Source: Zygnema cylindricum (lineage: Eukaryota > Streptophyta > Zygnematophyceae > Zygnematales > Zygnemataceae). From it: 64,000 bases of DNA. Made by a program: the position numbers and the translations under genes. The stretch lies in the NCBI GenBank assembly GCA_037447655.1, contig JBBHKE010003181.1, positions 83,495 through 147,494 of the forward strand. Direction: 5' to 3'. Below the pieces are notes generated by a model, which was not told the DNA's origin, did not search any database, and saw only the letters and a list, made by a program, of their open reading frames with translations. Positions 46,421 to 58,252 of the stretch are shown here, one piece after another; position 1 is the stretch's first letter, and every line of letters begins with the position of its first letter.

Positions 46421-48492
46421 TTAGACTTGAGACTCAGTTTCCAATTTGGTAATTATCTAGTACAAATACTTCCTACCAAAAACTTTGAAGAATCTGACAT
46501 CCGGTTTTTTGCCTGTCCACACTTCATAGGGTGTTTTTCCTTAAACAGATCTAGTTTCTGATCAGACCCTAGTATAGGTTGCAGTTTGATAAGCTTCAGC
46601 CCTAAACTTAATATCTACTCCTTTATCTACCATCATAGATTTAACACTCTCAGTAAAAGTTCTTTTCAACCTTTCTAAGACTCCATTCTGCTCAAGAGTA
46701 TATGGAACGCTAAACATATGAGAGATACCATTTTCCTTTAATTAAGATACAAATTCATTTGAAGTAAATTCACCTCTATTATCAGATCTTAGAGAAAAAA
46801 TTGATATGCCGTGAAGCCTTTTTGCCCGGATCCCAAAGTGTTGAAAGTCAGTGAAGAACTCATTTTTTTCCTTCATAAAATAGATCCGGCTGAATTTGGA
46901 GAAGTCCTCTGTGAATATAACAAAGTATTTGATGCCTGCTAGAGATGGTTATTTTGAGTGTCCCCACACATCTGAGTGAATAACCTCTAAGAGGTTAGTT
47001 GCTCAAAAATCTACAAGTTGAGGTAAAGGAAGTTTATGAAGCTTACCTAAAGCACAGCCATCACAAATATTTGACTGTTGCTAACCAAGTTTAGCTCCTT
47101 CTACCATATCATTATTTTCCATCTTTTCCAACCTGTTGTTATGAACGTGACCCATTCTTTTATGCCACAAAACATTATTAGATAAGACATTGGAGTAAGC
47201 AAAAGAAGTTGTATTCACCAAGTCCATCCGGTACAAGTTGTTTGGGCTACTAGTTCCCATTACAGCTACCCTTCTCTCTTATTTGACTATTTTCTTTCCT
47301 TACTTTCTGAGGTATTTCAAAGCCTCTACTTTTTGCAAATGAGGTAGAAAACAATTTCTTTTTAAACTGAGGGACATATAATAGATCATAGAGAGTTCTA
47401 AGAAATGCCTATCAATCTATCTCACACATAAGGATGACAGTTCTTTAAGCATTTGCTTCAATGTGGCACCTCAAGCATTGTAGATCTGCCTAGTTGGGAT
47501 AGGTTGCATATCTGTGAAGGAAGCCTTTTTCCAACACATATGACAAGAGCTTTCAAAGTCCATGATCCATCCGTGTCTTTGTCTCCTTCTATCAGTTTTG
47601 CAAAAGCGAAGAATTATTTGTCGTCAGTTTTTGGAAAACTGACAACATCTTGCACATTTCCATTGTTGACCGAATCAGGCTCTGGTGTGTCAACTAAACG
47701 CCTCAGTTTTGGAACGAGCTGTCAGTGGTGTAAAAGGTGACATTTGTGGTGTGTAGATCCCTCTCAGGTTCCATCCATTTTTGAACACACGTGTCTCACA
47801 AGCTTTGAGAAACTTAGGACATTGTTTGTGCAAATGTCCTTTAATCTAACAATAGACACACTTGTTATATAAATAATCACCCTAAGATTTGTTACCTTAA
47901 TACTAAGCATTAAAAGCTACAAAAGACTTTCCTGGATTAAGAGCAATAATTGTGGACTCTTCCTCTAGTACCAGTTCTATAGTTCTTGCTAGATTCCAGA
48001 CTGACTTATCCAATTTTTTCAAATTTGTTGAGGCTCTTTTATATTTTTTAGGAAGACCTCACATAAGAATCATAGCCAGGTGATAAGGTGTGCAGTTCCC
48101 CCCCTAAACATGCATTCTCTGTTAATAAAAGCCGAAGTCCATTACAATATTCAGCCATGCTACCACCACTATACGCAGAGTCCCAAATGTTCCCAGCTGT
48201 AATAATCTCATGCTAAGCATTAGCTTTCAAATAGATAGTTTTCAGTGAAGTCCAAATTTTTGATGCCTTTTTCATCTCGATATGTGATTTAAGTAAATCC
48301 TCTAAAATCATTAACTTTAAAAGATGCAAAGCCTGCTGATTTTTCCCACCATAGGATGCATGAGTTTCAACAAGACTGCGTTCAACTATATCAAAGAGTT
48401 TAACCTGAGTAAAATAAGACTTAACCAAATCAGACCAGTAAAGGTATTTCATTCTATCAAAAACTGGTATTTGTGAGGGCAGGATAGTAACC
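46421..48492 (-). pseudogene. copia D gag, protease and integrase
   Basis: The gag start comes from the LTR and continues QIPVFDRMKYLYWSDLVKSYF (48492-48400); the frame 48452-48213 is the Gag N-terminal half. The zinc knuckle is decayed (GHLHKQC, about 47840). Protease shows MDFESSCHMC in place of DSGA...HMC (about 47570-47540). Pre-integrase and integrase core pieces follow between about 47300 and 46450, including a QNGV-like segment near 46690. Every domain contains stops. Confidence 0.75.
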
Positions 48493-49374
48493 TGTTGTTC
48501 AGTGGATACTACACCAGTTGAAGATCAAGATGAGGCAGGAGTAGTCATCATAAAATTAATAAAAGCAAAATGCTCTCACATATGATCAAAAAACATACAA
48601 TTTTGGAACACGCCTACATACAGATTACGCAACCAAATGGCCTACAGATGTGACACAATGCAGATAATACAAAGAGGACACAAGTGCAAATTAACACCGA
48701 AATATGCAAACTAATCTGAGAGAAACTCTCAGTCAAAAGATATCAAAATGATCAAGCATAATTTTGGTACAACAAGTTCTTAACTTCTGAAATGGTGAAG
48801 TCCTACTCTTATACCTAAAAGATATATCCTTCTAAAAGCTAGCAGCCACTCACTATCCTAATCAAGGTGAGAAGGCATATCAGCCATGCATCAATAATAT
48901 CTAACAGAGCTAACGAGAATACCAGAATATGTCAAGGTATTTCATAAAGAATGAATTTGAACAAAGTCCTTAATCAAACAAAACACGCCTATGTACAAAA
49001 GAGCGATATGTCATGTCACACTATATTGTACAAAACACGTCGGAAAATCATAGACGTGGTCCGGGTTGATAAGCGTACCTCGGAAGCAAATCTTCGCCGT
49101 CCATCTTTGAGAAGTTTCATCCAAGATGAAACTTTGTGTGTGACGCCTCGGTCTTTTGGTGAATCTGAGTCGTAGAACCGAGTCTTACGACGTGTCCCTT
49201 TTCAATTTTCTGACGCATGACCCTCTAATGTGATACACAGTATAATCCGTCACTGTTCATTGTCACACTAATTTTGGTACATACTCAACCAGACTTTCAC
49301 AAAATAGACTAAGTATCGAAAGACACTCCCCTCACATTCGAGACTTAGTGAGGACTAAAGCTTTTAAAACAACA
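48493..49374 (-). mobile_element. 5' LTR of element D
   Basis: 882 bp, bounded by TGTTGTTCAGTGG and TTAAAACAACA; direct repeat of 43640-44478 by eye along its length. On the minus strand its last 56 nt encode the Gag start (ATG at 48548) with one in-frame TGA, at a different codon from the stop in the 3' LTR. No clean target duplication was found (left CAATT, right CCCAA). Confidence 0.85.
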
Positions 49375-50200
49375 CCCAACAGCAAAACCAGTTGACCGGG
49401 CGAGTAGAGTAAAAAACTCACCTAACAAGTTCGGTGATTGGGTAAAGATGTCGAAGACTCCAAGGAAAAAATTTGTAAGGATGGCGATGGTTGAGGAACC
49501 ATCAACTCTCACAAGTGTTCTTGTAGGTGAAGACTCCCATAAGTGGAAGGCCACCGCTAATGAAGAGATGGCTTCCATTCTTAAGAATGGCAAATAGACA
49601 GACTATGATAAGTGGAACGTTGCCGCTAATGATGAGATGGCTTCCATTCTCAAGAATGGCACACAAACAGAAGAGGACCTGCCAAAAATGATAAACTCAA
49701 TTGGGAGTAAGTGGACCTTTAAGATAAAAAGAAACGCAGATGGAAAAATAGAACCCTACAAAGCAAGGTTGGTTGTTAAGGGTACACTCAGAAAGAAGGT
49801 CATAGAATATAAAGAGACATTCGCATCGGGCGTGAAATTTACCTCGGTTCGGGCACTTTTGTGCCCTCGCCGCCATCCTCGACTTAGAAGTTGAGTTGAT
49901 GGACGTGAAAACGACCTTCCTCCACGAAGAACTGGAGGAGGAACTCTACATGACTAAACCGAAAGGGTATAAGGACCCGATGAAACCCCATAAGGTTTGC
50001 AAACTCTCAAAGGCTCTTTACGGCCTTAAGCAATCTCCAAGATTATGGGTATTAAGATAAATGAATATCTACAAGGAGAGGGATTCATAAAACTCCAATC
50101 AGATCACTTAGTATATTATCACCCACAAAGCAAGATAATCATAGCAATCTATGTAGACGATCTGATGATCCTAGGAAAAAACCAAAGATGAGATAGCAAA
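49375..50200 (+). pseudogene. copia G reverse transcriptase, N-terminal part
   Basis: G resumes after the D cluster. EPSTLTSVLVGEDSHKWK leads into the RT: ANDEMASILKNGT, then INSIGSKWTFKIKRNADGKIEPYKARLVVKG (to about 49790), the [36 protein letters not shown] stretch in the next frame, and IAIYVDDLMILGK with YVDD at 50150-50161. A 69-bp in-frame tandem duplication (49542-49610, 49611-49679) repeats the ANEEMASILKNG segment. Frameshifts at about 49870 and 50050. Confidence 0.9.
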
Positions 50201-50210
50201 AGTCAAGTAA

Positions 50211-50930
50211 ATGCTATCACATGCATTTGCAATGAAAGATCTAGGTGAGATTAAGTGCGTACTTGGTATTGAAGTACTTAGAGACAAAGAGAACAGGAAG
50301 ATCTGTCTCAGTCAAAGAAAGTACATAGGAGAGCTTTTTACTAGATTTCGACTTCAAGACGCAATTGGCATCTCCTCACCCGTAGAGCAAGGGAAAAAGT
50401 TTATTAAGGACCTTGAAATTCAGGACGAGCCAGTCAAGGCTCCATACCGTGAAGCACTGGGAGCACTCATCTACGCGATGAACTGCACCCGTCCAGACAT
50501 CGCCACCGCCATTGGAATCCTCAGTCGATTCCTAAACAAGTCAATTCCTAAACAAGCCAGGGAAACAACATTGGAGAAGCAAACTCCAGATAACGGTGAC
50601 AGTTTCAACTATGAAGGCCGAATACATGGCGGCCAACGCCACAGTAAAGGAGGTCTTATGGCTCAGAGCATTTTTGAACAAGCGGCTCAGAGCATTTTTG
50701 AACAAGCTAGGGTTTGTGCAGAAATCCAAGACAACTATCTATACAGATAGCCAGAGTTGTCTGGCTTTGATAAAAAATCATATCAATCATCCTAAGGCCA
50801 AGAACATTGATATGTGATATCATTTTATTAGGGACACGACAATTGTCGAGGCCGTGGCATTTGAGTACAGGCTAGACAAGGAAAACGCGGCCGACATGCT
50901 AACACAGGCTATTGGAAAATAAAAATTGTT
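50211..50930 (+). pseudogene. copia G RT thumb, connection and RNase H
   Basis: The frame 50211-50750 reads FAMKDLGEIKCVLGIEVLRDKENRKICLSQRKYI, then YREALGALIYAMNCTRPDIATAIGILSRFL, typical copia. The middle of RNase H is deleted after 50530. The end is in another frame (50596-50817): STMKAEYMAANATVKEVLWLRAFL, then YTDSQSCLALIKN and HPKAKNIDM. A 24-bp exact tandem duplication (50661-50684, 50685-50708) repeats RAFLNK in frame. Confidence 0.9.
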
Positions 50931-51042
50931 GCTCTGTGTAGGTAAAGCAGGACTCTCTAAGGTGAGAGGAGCAAACTCCAAGGAGAAATGAGAGGAACCT
51001 AAGCAAGTTGCATCAAAAGCAAGAAAAGAAAGATTGGAGGAG

Positions 51043-52080
51043 TGGAAGGCGCAAACGCCTAAAGTACTTGAAGTAATTTTCCCAACTTGGTCCTTCGGTA
51101 GGACCACCATCGCTCTGCAACGACTCTATTGAAGGACGATTCTTGATCATTGGATTTTGATGTACGAGGCTGCATCTGCACGTTGGTAGCCGCCGCATAC
51201 GCTTTGAAATTTTACGATCGAATCAAAGTGTCACAGGTGTTCCGTTAAATTTAAAACGGTCATGATATTGTACGTGGTATTTAATTTACGCCACAGGTGT
51301 CAAAGTTGATTTCGAAACAGTCTTTTACGGACGACATTTCAAAACTAACGACGAAACTTACATTATTCAAAATGACGTAAGTAAGTCTAAAGGTTACAAG
51401 TGTATGGCTAAGATTGTGTTCATTTGCCTCGGGATTTACCGAAGTGGACCGTGGATCATTTCCATAAAAGTTTGCGGTCAAACCTAGTCTTAGTCAACGG
51501 AAATTACATATTGCCGCAGAATCGAGTGGGATAATTATTTTTAGTGCGATTCCGGGCGATTATTTCGTGTGGCGATTCGTACGATTTCATTGGTACCACG
51601 AAATCGTATCGTCACACCATCATCGGCGATTCTACCGTGGAAACATTAAATCATGTGATAGACAGACGTGCAAATGTTCCCATGATGTATTATTGTTTGT
51701 AGGCTTGTACACGTGGCATTTGGTCATTCGATCGCCACTTACTTCTTCTTCGTTTGCACTAGAATAAATAGAGTAGAATAAGACGACAGGAATTGTCATT
51801 TACAGACAAATTAGATTTGGCACCTTTTAGCATCCAGAATCAATGTATTACTACACATTGCCCCTTCATTACAATTGTATTCCTTTCTACTATAATGGAA
51901 TCTACTTGCTGAATTTCTATCTTATCCATGCCTTGCTACATGTGAATGCCATAACTCATCCCATTTACACTTTTGTCTTTCTCTACCTTTGTGATTTATC
52001 AAGTTCGTCGCTTTTGCGAATCCTAACTTTTGATTAGGTTTTCGTGGTCCTAGTTACCCGAAATGTGTGACCAAGGTCAT
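51043..52080 (+). mobile_element. 3' LTR of copia G
   Basis: It starts TGGAAGGCGC after a purine-rich tract (AAGAAAAGAAAGATTGGAGGAG) and ends near ACCAAGGTCA. It matches the split 5' LTR from about 51536 onward. The 5' half (51043-51535) has no partner because the left LTR is truncated. Start and end are inferred. Confidence 0.65.
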
Positions 52081-53764
52081 TACTTTGAAGAATGGACGAA
52101 ATTTTGGTTTTTTTTAAAGATAGAAGGAGAAATTGCAAAATGTATTGATGTAGAAATTAGTTGCTGAAATATTGAAGTTTTACAATAGAGGTTGTGTTTT
52201 AGAATGAAGTTTATGGTGGGGATTTCATTTTTTTCCTTTTAGGGACCTTTTAGTAGATTTTAGTTAGAAATTTGAGCTTATATGATTTTACTTTATATTA
52301 TCTTTGGTTTTATTTATTTAATCGCGAACGAGAAAGTGATTTTTTTTTCTATTGAGGTTTGCCTGGCTGAAACATTATCCTTCATAATCTGTTGGATAAG
52401 TAATCAATACAAGTGAAATTTGTCAGAGATCGTAAAATGGATGTGCATAGGATCTATAGGAACATGTCCTAATTGCCGAGCTTTCGGCTTTTTTTTTTTT
52501 GATGGAGGCATAAGACTTGATGATATCTCCTTATAATGTCGCTTCTTTGGTTTAATTTCCTTCTTTTTCTGGAAAATCCTTAAGCACAAATAGATGGAAT
52601 TTTTTATATCTGTGTTATTATTAAATCTAATTTAGTCCAAATGGGTGAAGTGAAATTGATGACTGGCGGGTAAGTGATTAATTCACAAAATCTAATAGCG
52701 CTGGTATATGTAGTCTAGGGGGAGAGAGTCTAGAGAAAAAAAAGGGGGCAAAAGGAAGGTGAGAAATGTCACACAAGATGAAACACACGAAAAATCAAAT
52801 ACAGTGTGTCAACAGGAAATGACAGACTAAGAACGTTCAAACATTGTTCATAATGGTGACTAAGAACGTTCAAACAATGTTCATAATGGTGGTCTGATAA
52901 TGTGTAATGGTGCTACCTTGCAAATTGCTACTAAGTGTACAAAATTTATTAGTTTGGTGTTTGTCATTATATGGAGAAACGTTATATAAACATAAAAGAA
53001 AGTCTACAGAGTATAGAGACAAGTCTGTTTATTCTTTGCCTACTTTTAACAGAAAGTTTAATAAACATTGCTTTCAACATCAGGATTAAATAAGTAATTT
53101 TTTCAACAAAAAGATGAAAGATTATTACCTTCAATAGAAAGGTTAATAACTACTTTCAATGGAAAAAAAGAAAAAAACATGCTTTATTTGCTGAGAATCT
53201 AGCATTTAAATAAGAAAAGGATTAAGCGTTTGATATTATGGACTTCTCCCCCCCCAAAACTGGCACAAGAAACTACAAAAAATATTTCTTTTTCAACTCA
53301 ATTTGACGATACTAAACAATCAACGCTCTACAAAATTTTTGCCCTAATTTTTTTTTGCCATAGTGTTGTCGGTCTTCTACCACCTATTTTCAAACCACTA
53401 AACAAATTAAAATTTAAAAAATCAAACCTAAAAGAACTTAAGGAGGACCTTGACAGAGGTGAAAAAAAATGTACTTTCCAAGTTTTAAACTGGTCAACTA
53501 GGTGTTAACAAAGGTGGAAAAGGAAAAGGACAGAATAAGCAAAAAAAGAGATAGTATCGGCAAGTCAAGCTTGACTGCACGAAAAGTGATCAAACAGTAG
53601 CCAGTCCTGCGAAAACGTCCGATCCCCTCCTCCCTCCCTCTCCCTCCCTCTCCCTCCTCCCTCCCTCTCCCTCCTCCCTCCTCTCTCGTTCCTTCCCTTC
53701 CTCCCCCCCTCCCTACCTCCCTATCCTCCCTCTCTTCCACTTCCTCTCCCTTCCTGAGTTGAAC
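52081..53764. other. spacer without recognised gene
   Basis: AT-rich sequence with a 33-bp tandem duplication (GACTAAGAACGTTCAAACA units at about 52827 and 52859). A CT-rich run at 53620-53755 reads GGGAGGGAGAGG on the other strand and lies just downstream of the gene at 53765. Frames across it are low-complexity. Confidence 0.5.
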
Positions 53765-56673
53765 TCAGTATGATCTTTGGCACTGCTCTTTTTCCTTGGG
53801 GGTTACCACACAGTCTGGAACTCCCTCCGGTTTCGTCAACACTAATTCGTAGTCAAACAAAGCCACGGCCCTTCCGAATGCCTCGAAAAACAAAGGATCC
53901 TGCAAGTACCAGGATGTATGAATTCCCATGAGAGTGTTTGAAAACATTGGATTAACAAACAAGATACCGTGTACTTCAATACACCTGTTGTTTAAACTTT
54001 GCCAAAGAGCCAACCCAGTTATGCTTTTGACAAAACCAACGATGGAATCGACAAAAAGTAAAAAAATGTTAAAACCACAAATACAGGAGACCTCCTGGAA
54101 ACCCACTGGTACAATCCATACCTGAGGTTGCAAAAATGCAGCTCGTCTTTTCTGAGCTCGAACCTCATTTGGGCCAACTTTTTGGAAGCAGTAAATTGTC
54201 TCCGAGTCAGAAACGATCTCTTCACGTACTCCAATACTGACACTTCGAAATAGCTCAGAGCAAAGGAAATCTCCATTTTCAGCCACCTCACTTTGCCTGT
54301 ATTGGCAATTGAGACATTTGTTATCAGAGCAGTCAACGACAAAGATTACGAGCGGGGAGGAAAGAGGAGGGAAAGACAAAGTCGAATACTACACCGCCAA
54401 TTGCAATGGTCAATAACTCCACTTTGAGTTCACCTGCTTTTTTTTACCCGAAATCATTAAGTAGTGCGTATAACACTATTTGTTTAAGTGGTCCATAACG
54501 AGCCATGTTGCATAACATAATTTAGTGTAGTTAATACTAAATCAGCTTTAACACTAATAATTCACTAACTCTAAAAGAGAGGGGAATGTAATGTCCAAGC
54601 CGACAGTAAAATTACTGTTTGTGAAGTTTGACGTTGCAAATTTACATTTTGTCATGTTACTTCCCTTGACAAGTTCGGACGAAATCTTTCAATATTCATG
54701 GAGATCTTAAAATAGCCAATACCATAGTACATGTCAGAACATAGGGATCCACATACTGATAGTAATTCCCTTTTCTTAAAGTGTACAGGTTGTATCACCT
54801 GACAAATGTTCAAAATCAACTGTGGGTTACCACGTCCACAGCTAGTAACCACATTGCATCAACTGCTTAGATTCTGAAACTTTATGAAACTCAATACAAT
54901 GAAATGTGAACTTCACCTGTTGGTTATAAACAACTCTTGTCTCCGGGGAGGGATAGGTGTTCCGTCTTTCCCGACGGGACGATAGAAAACTTTTTGTCGA
55001 GTGGGATCTTTTCGTGGATCATATTCCACTCTTTCTACGGCATCATAGCCCAAATAAGCATTGTAAGCAGACGTAGAATTGAAGGCCCTATGAGCCACCA
55101 CCTGGCTCTGAGGGAGAGTTCCCAACGCGACTCTCACCTGGAAAAAGGCCTCAAAGGTTATGATCAGCCTCGTTAAAATCTGTGACACCTGCCTAGTAGT
55201 TTTTGCCAGTTGCAACACATCTCATAAAATTGAAGGGATAAAATATTTTACGTCGGCAATTTACTGGACAGAATTTGTGGACGTAAAATATTTTGTCCCT
55301 TAAAATTTTGTGGCACGTGTTACAAGACATTCTGAAGAACGAAGTGACAGCAAGGCCTTGTACGATTGTATTGACCAGCACAATTATTGTGAGTCTGGAT
55401 CAAGTCTGATTGATGGTTTTCTAAAGAGAAGTAGAAAATTGGTTGACTTATGGAGAATGCATGAATTGGTGAGTTTGTGTTGAGGACATTTAAATCGAAG
55501 GGATTGAGCCAAAAATAGTGTAAATTAGCAATATCAAATTACACGTGAACTTCCCAAAATAACCAGAACCTTCAATGCTATGCAATAAAGAGGTTTCATG
55601 CATATGAATTGTAACAATGTCAACAAAGTCATGGAAAGTTTCTCTTTTTCTGGATAAAGTCCAATTAATTCTGTACAACAGTTGAACATTTTCTCTGTGA
55701 TTTCACTCACTGTATGTTGGAATACCTTCCCTTAAGAGCCTTCCAAAAATGAGCAAAAACCATAATTTCCTTGATAGATTTTCCAACTGTTGAACTTACC
55801 GCCTTCTGACAAACGCCAAAAGATTTAAACCACACTAAATTTGACCATTAAAAATTTGTTTTCCGCCTTGAACAACACAAATCCCTAAAAACCTGATCTT
55901 ATCTGATCCCTAAAAGATAGTGCTTTCTCATAAGGAAAACTCACCTGGTTTTGCCACGTGTCAGGAAGAGTGCTATAAAACCGGACGTCGTATTCGACCG
56001 TTGTTTCCAAACCTAAATTCGTATTTGAATAAACGTCACGTCGCGTAGCATCGGTCACAAACCTATCCCCCAAAGGCGAACTAAACCCTAAAAACGTTTC
56101 TTTAACATGCCAACTTCCAAATAACCAGTCAGGATAGTACAGCTGGTTTGGTCCTAATATTGAACTTCCAGGATTCCGTACAACAGTACTCGTTAATTGA
56201 TCAGCAAGTGTAGGAGGTGACGTCAGGAAAGGGATATCTGCTGCCAAAGCTGACGTATGTTCCAAAGGGAGAGGGAATTGGTTTAAAATAGTTGAAGTTA
56301 AAAGAAAAAAGGATGTTTGTCGTCTTGATGATGAAAGTTTTTGCGGCAAGTTGAGTTTTTCAAAAGATTGGATGCTATTGTTTCCTAAAGTGATAAGAAA
56401 TTCTTCTCCCTGAGCCTCCAGTTTTTCCTCATTTTCCTTTTTATGTGAACGGACTTTTGAATGGATCAGGAGAGCCGGTAGTCGTAAGTAGTGTTGACTT
56501 TTCGTGTTTCCTTTTTGAAAATTTATTTTGTAAGAAAGATTAACAAGTGATGTTGGTAATTGTGCAGTTGCTGGTGGTCTTAAAACGTTTAAACTGACGC
56601 CATTTTCTGGTGAAGTTACTGAAAAATAAGATTGCGAACTTCCGACACAAATAGATGTAAGAGAAACTGACAT
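53765..56673 (-). CDS. thylakoid-lumen DUF6816-like protein, four exons
   Basis: A 419-aa protein from four exons: 56673-55945, 55137-54917, 54296-54122, 53899-53765. All introns are GT-AG (807, 620 and 222 bp), phases 0, 2, 0, and the joined frame is open to TGA (53765-53767). Residues 1-110 are Ser-rich and basic, like a chloroplast transit peptide. At 117-118 a twin Arg (SRRQTSFFLL) precedes a hydrophobic run and an ALA site at 142-144, which fits Tat-pathway import into the thylakoid lumen. The mature part begins ADIPFLTSPPT and has YPDWLFGSWHV (180-190), then YDAVERVEYDPRKDPTR and AFFDYE-like AVALFDYELVL near the end. This order recalls cyanobacterial and plastid DUF6816 proteins; the family name is from memory and the function is unknown. 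It appears intact. Confidence 0.85.
55203..55325. repeat. foldback element in intron 1 of the DUF6816-like gene
   Basis: The arms GGATAAAATATTTTACGTC (55228) and GACGTAAAATATTTTGTCCC (55271) are inverted. Similarity continues outward (AACACATCTCATAAAATT against AAAATTTTGTGGCACGTGTT), giving about 48-bp arms. It looks like a small intronic MITE. Confidence 0.7.
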
Positions 56674-57535
56674 TTTAAGCCAAATTTAATTGATTTTATT
56701 GCAGAAAACTGCATGCATTCGTTAGCTTTTGGAGTTAAAAGCCGAACTTAAAAAAACATGCGGAAGACAGATTATAATGTATCTGTTTGAAACTACTACT
56801 GTAGTCTTTTGAGGATGCCTGAATGGTAAATAGTTAAATAGTTTGGAAATTGTGAAAAGTGAAAACACAGTTTGAAATTTGAATTATGTCACAGTTTCCC
56901 ACACGTGTGAAACGTGTCTTCTATATTCGACCATCAGCGTCTTACAGAAATCTACGCTCATCTCGATTCACGGCCAAGATTTACATTTAAAGTACGACTT
57001 TGACTAACATCGTTTACTGAAAATTCGTTAAGTCATTGACTCCATTCCATTCATTTGTTGGGTACGTGGCGCAAACAGAGACAAGGATTATAAGGCGAAT
57101 AAGTGAAGTGCCGTACAAAGATCAGTACAATTCGTTCAGAATGGACCATAGTTCAAAAGTAGGCGTTTTTATGGTAGGCTTTTGGTAGGCGCACAAAACT
57201 TGGCACAAAACTCGCGCAAAGTAGGCACTGTATGAGTGTGCGTTGTGCACAACCCTGTACGAACGTACGAATCTGACGTATGATCATAGTACAGCGCACG
57301 CCGCCGGACGATATTTTTTAGCGAACTGACACGGCGCAGGATGACATTCCGCGGGAAAAAAAACCCGGAAAAAAAAAACGTGGACGGGCAACTTTTTTGC
57401 ATATTTTTGGCAGTGTGGAATATTTTTTTTTTATCGTCCCATACTACCTGGTTGGTCAATTTGAGGCTTTATTTAGTGTGGCCTTCAAAATTGCAGACGC
57501 TAATATGACAGATTGTCCTATCGTAAGTTGTGTTA
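56674..57535. other. upstream region of the DUF6816-like gene
   Basis: It presumably holds the promoter and 5' leader of the minus-strand gene. I see no coding sequence. A CACGTG E-box/G-box core occurs at about 56902, which plant bZIP and bHLH factors can bind. The minus frame at 57169-57459 is a shadow. Confidence 0.4.
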
Positions 57536-58252
57536 GGGTGAAGTTCCATTAGACGAAAAGTGAGGAAGTTTACAGAAATTCGGACCTCTCCGTACTACGT
57601 CGTACTTCTTATTTTGTTTTTATACGGAAAAACAACATTACAGAGAATCTTGCCAATATTATCCAAAAGTCTGGGAGTTAACAACGACCGTTGGATATTT
57701 TTTCGCGAAGCATTCGCTTTGAAAGTTTCTGTAATTGGTGATGTACCTCGCGAGGTACATCACCAATTACAGAAAAAATTGAGCCACGTCACGTTGGATA
57801 ACGAGCATACGTGTCAAAATGACAACCAACGGAAATCAAAAAATTTCGCACACGATATACGCATTGAAAAATAAATAAAAAAATACAAACGAAAAGTCGT
57901 AACACACTTTCGTCACGCTATTTCTGTTAGCGCCCATTCATCACACTATTTTCGGCAACGCTCATTCATCAAGCGAAAAAAGAGAAAATGATGTGGTATC
58001 TGACAAGGCATCTACGGAGATACAAAATTTGTGTTGCACGATGACCTGTACGCACGTACATGGTACGCAAATGAAGATTTTTGGTCGGTGTGAAAATCAT
58101 TGACGATTTTTAATATCCGATATTGACTTACGTGGTACCACTCAGTTTCAAGCACGTGGATTACAGACTCTGCGCAATGGAACTTCGTTCAAATTGTAGC
58201 ATTCTGTAATGTTGGCCGTACAATTACAGAATGTCCTAATGGAACTTCACCC
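57536..58252. mobile_element. PIF/Harbinger-like MITE, complete
   Basis: The terminal inverted repeats are GGGTGAAGTTCCATTAG and its exact complement. They are flanked by 3-bp direct repeats TTA (57533-57535, 58253-58255), the target size of PIF/Harbinger transposons. It is 717 bp with no transposase frame. The centre has a perfect palindrome, TTGGTGATGTACCTCG and its complement inside CTGTAAT/ATTACAG (57729-57776). The truncated copy at 617-1271 is in the opposite orientation. Confidence 0.85.

Noticed and set aside
53498-53740. Gly/Glu/Arg-rich minus frame
   Set aside because: It is translation of the CT-rich simple repeat downstream of the DUF6816-like gene.
54652-54852. 66-codon minus frame as an extra exon of the DUF6816-like gene
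   Set aside because: It falls in intron 2, and exons 2 and 3 already join in phase with continuous family-like sequence.
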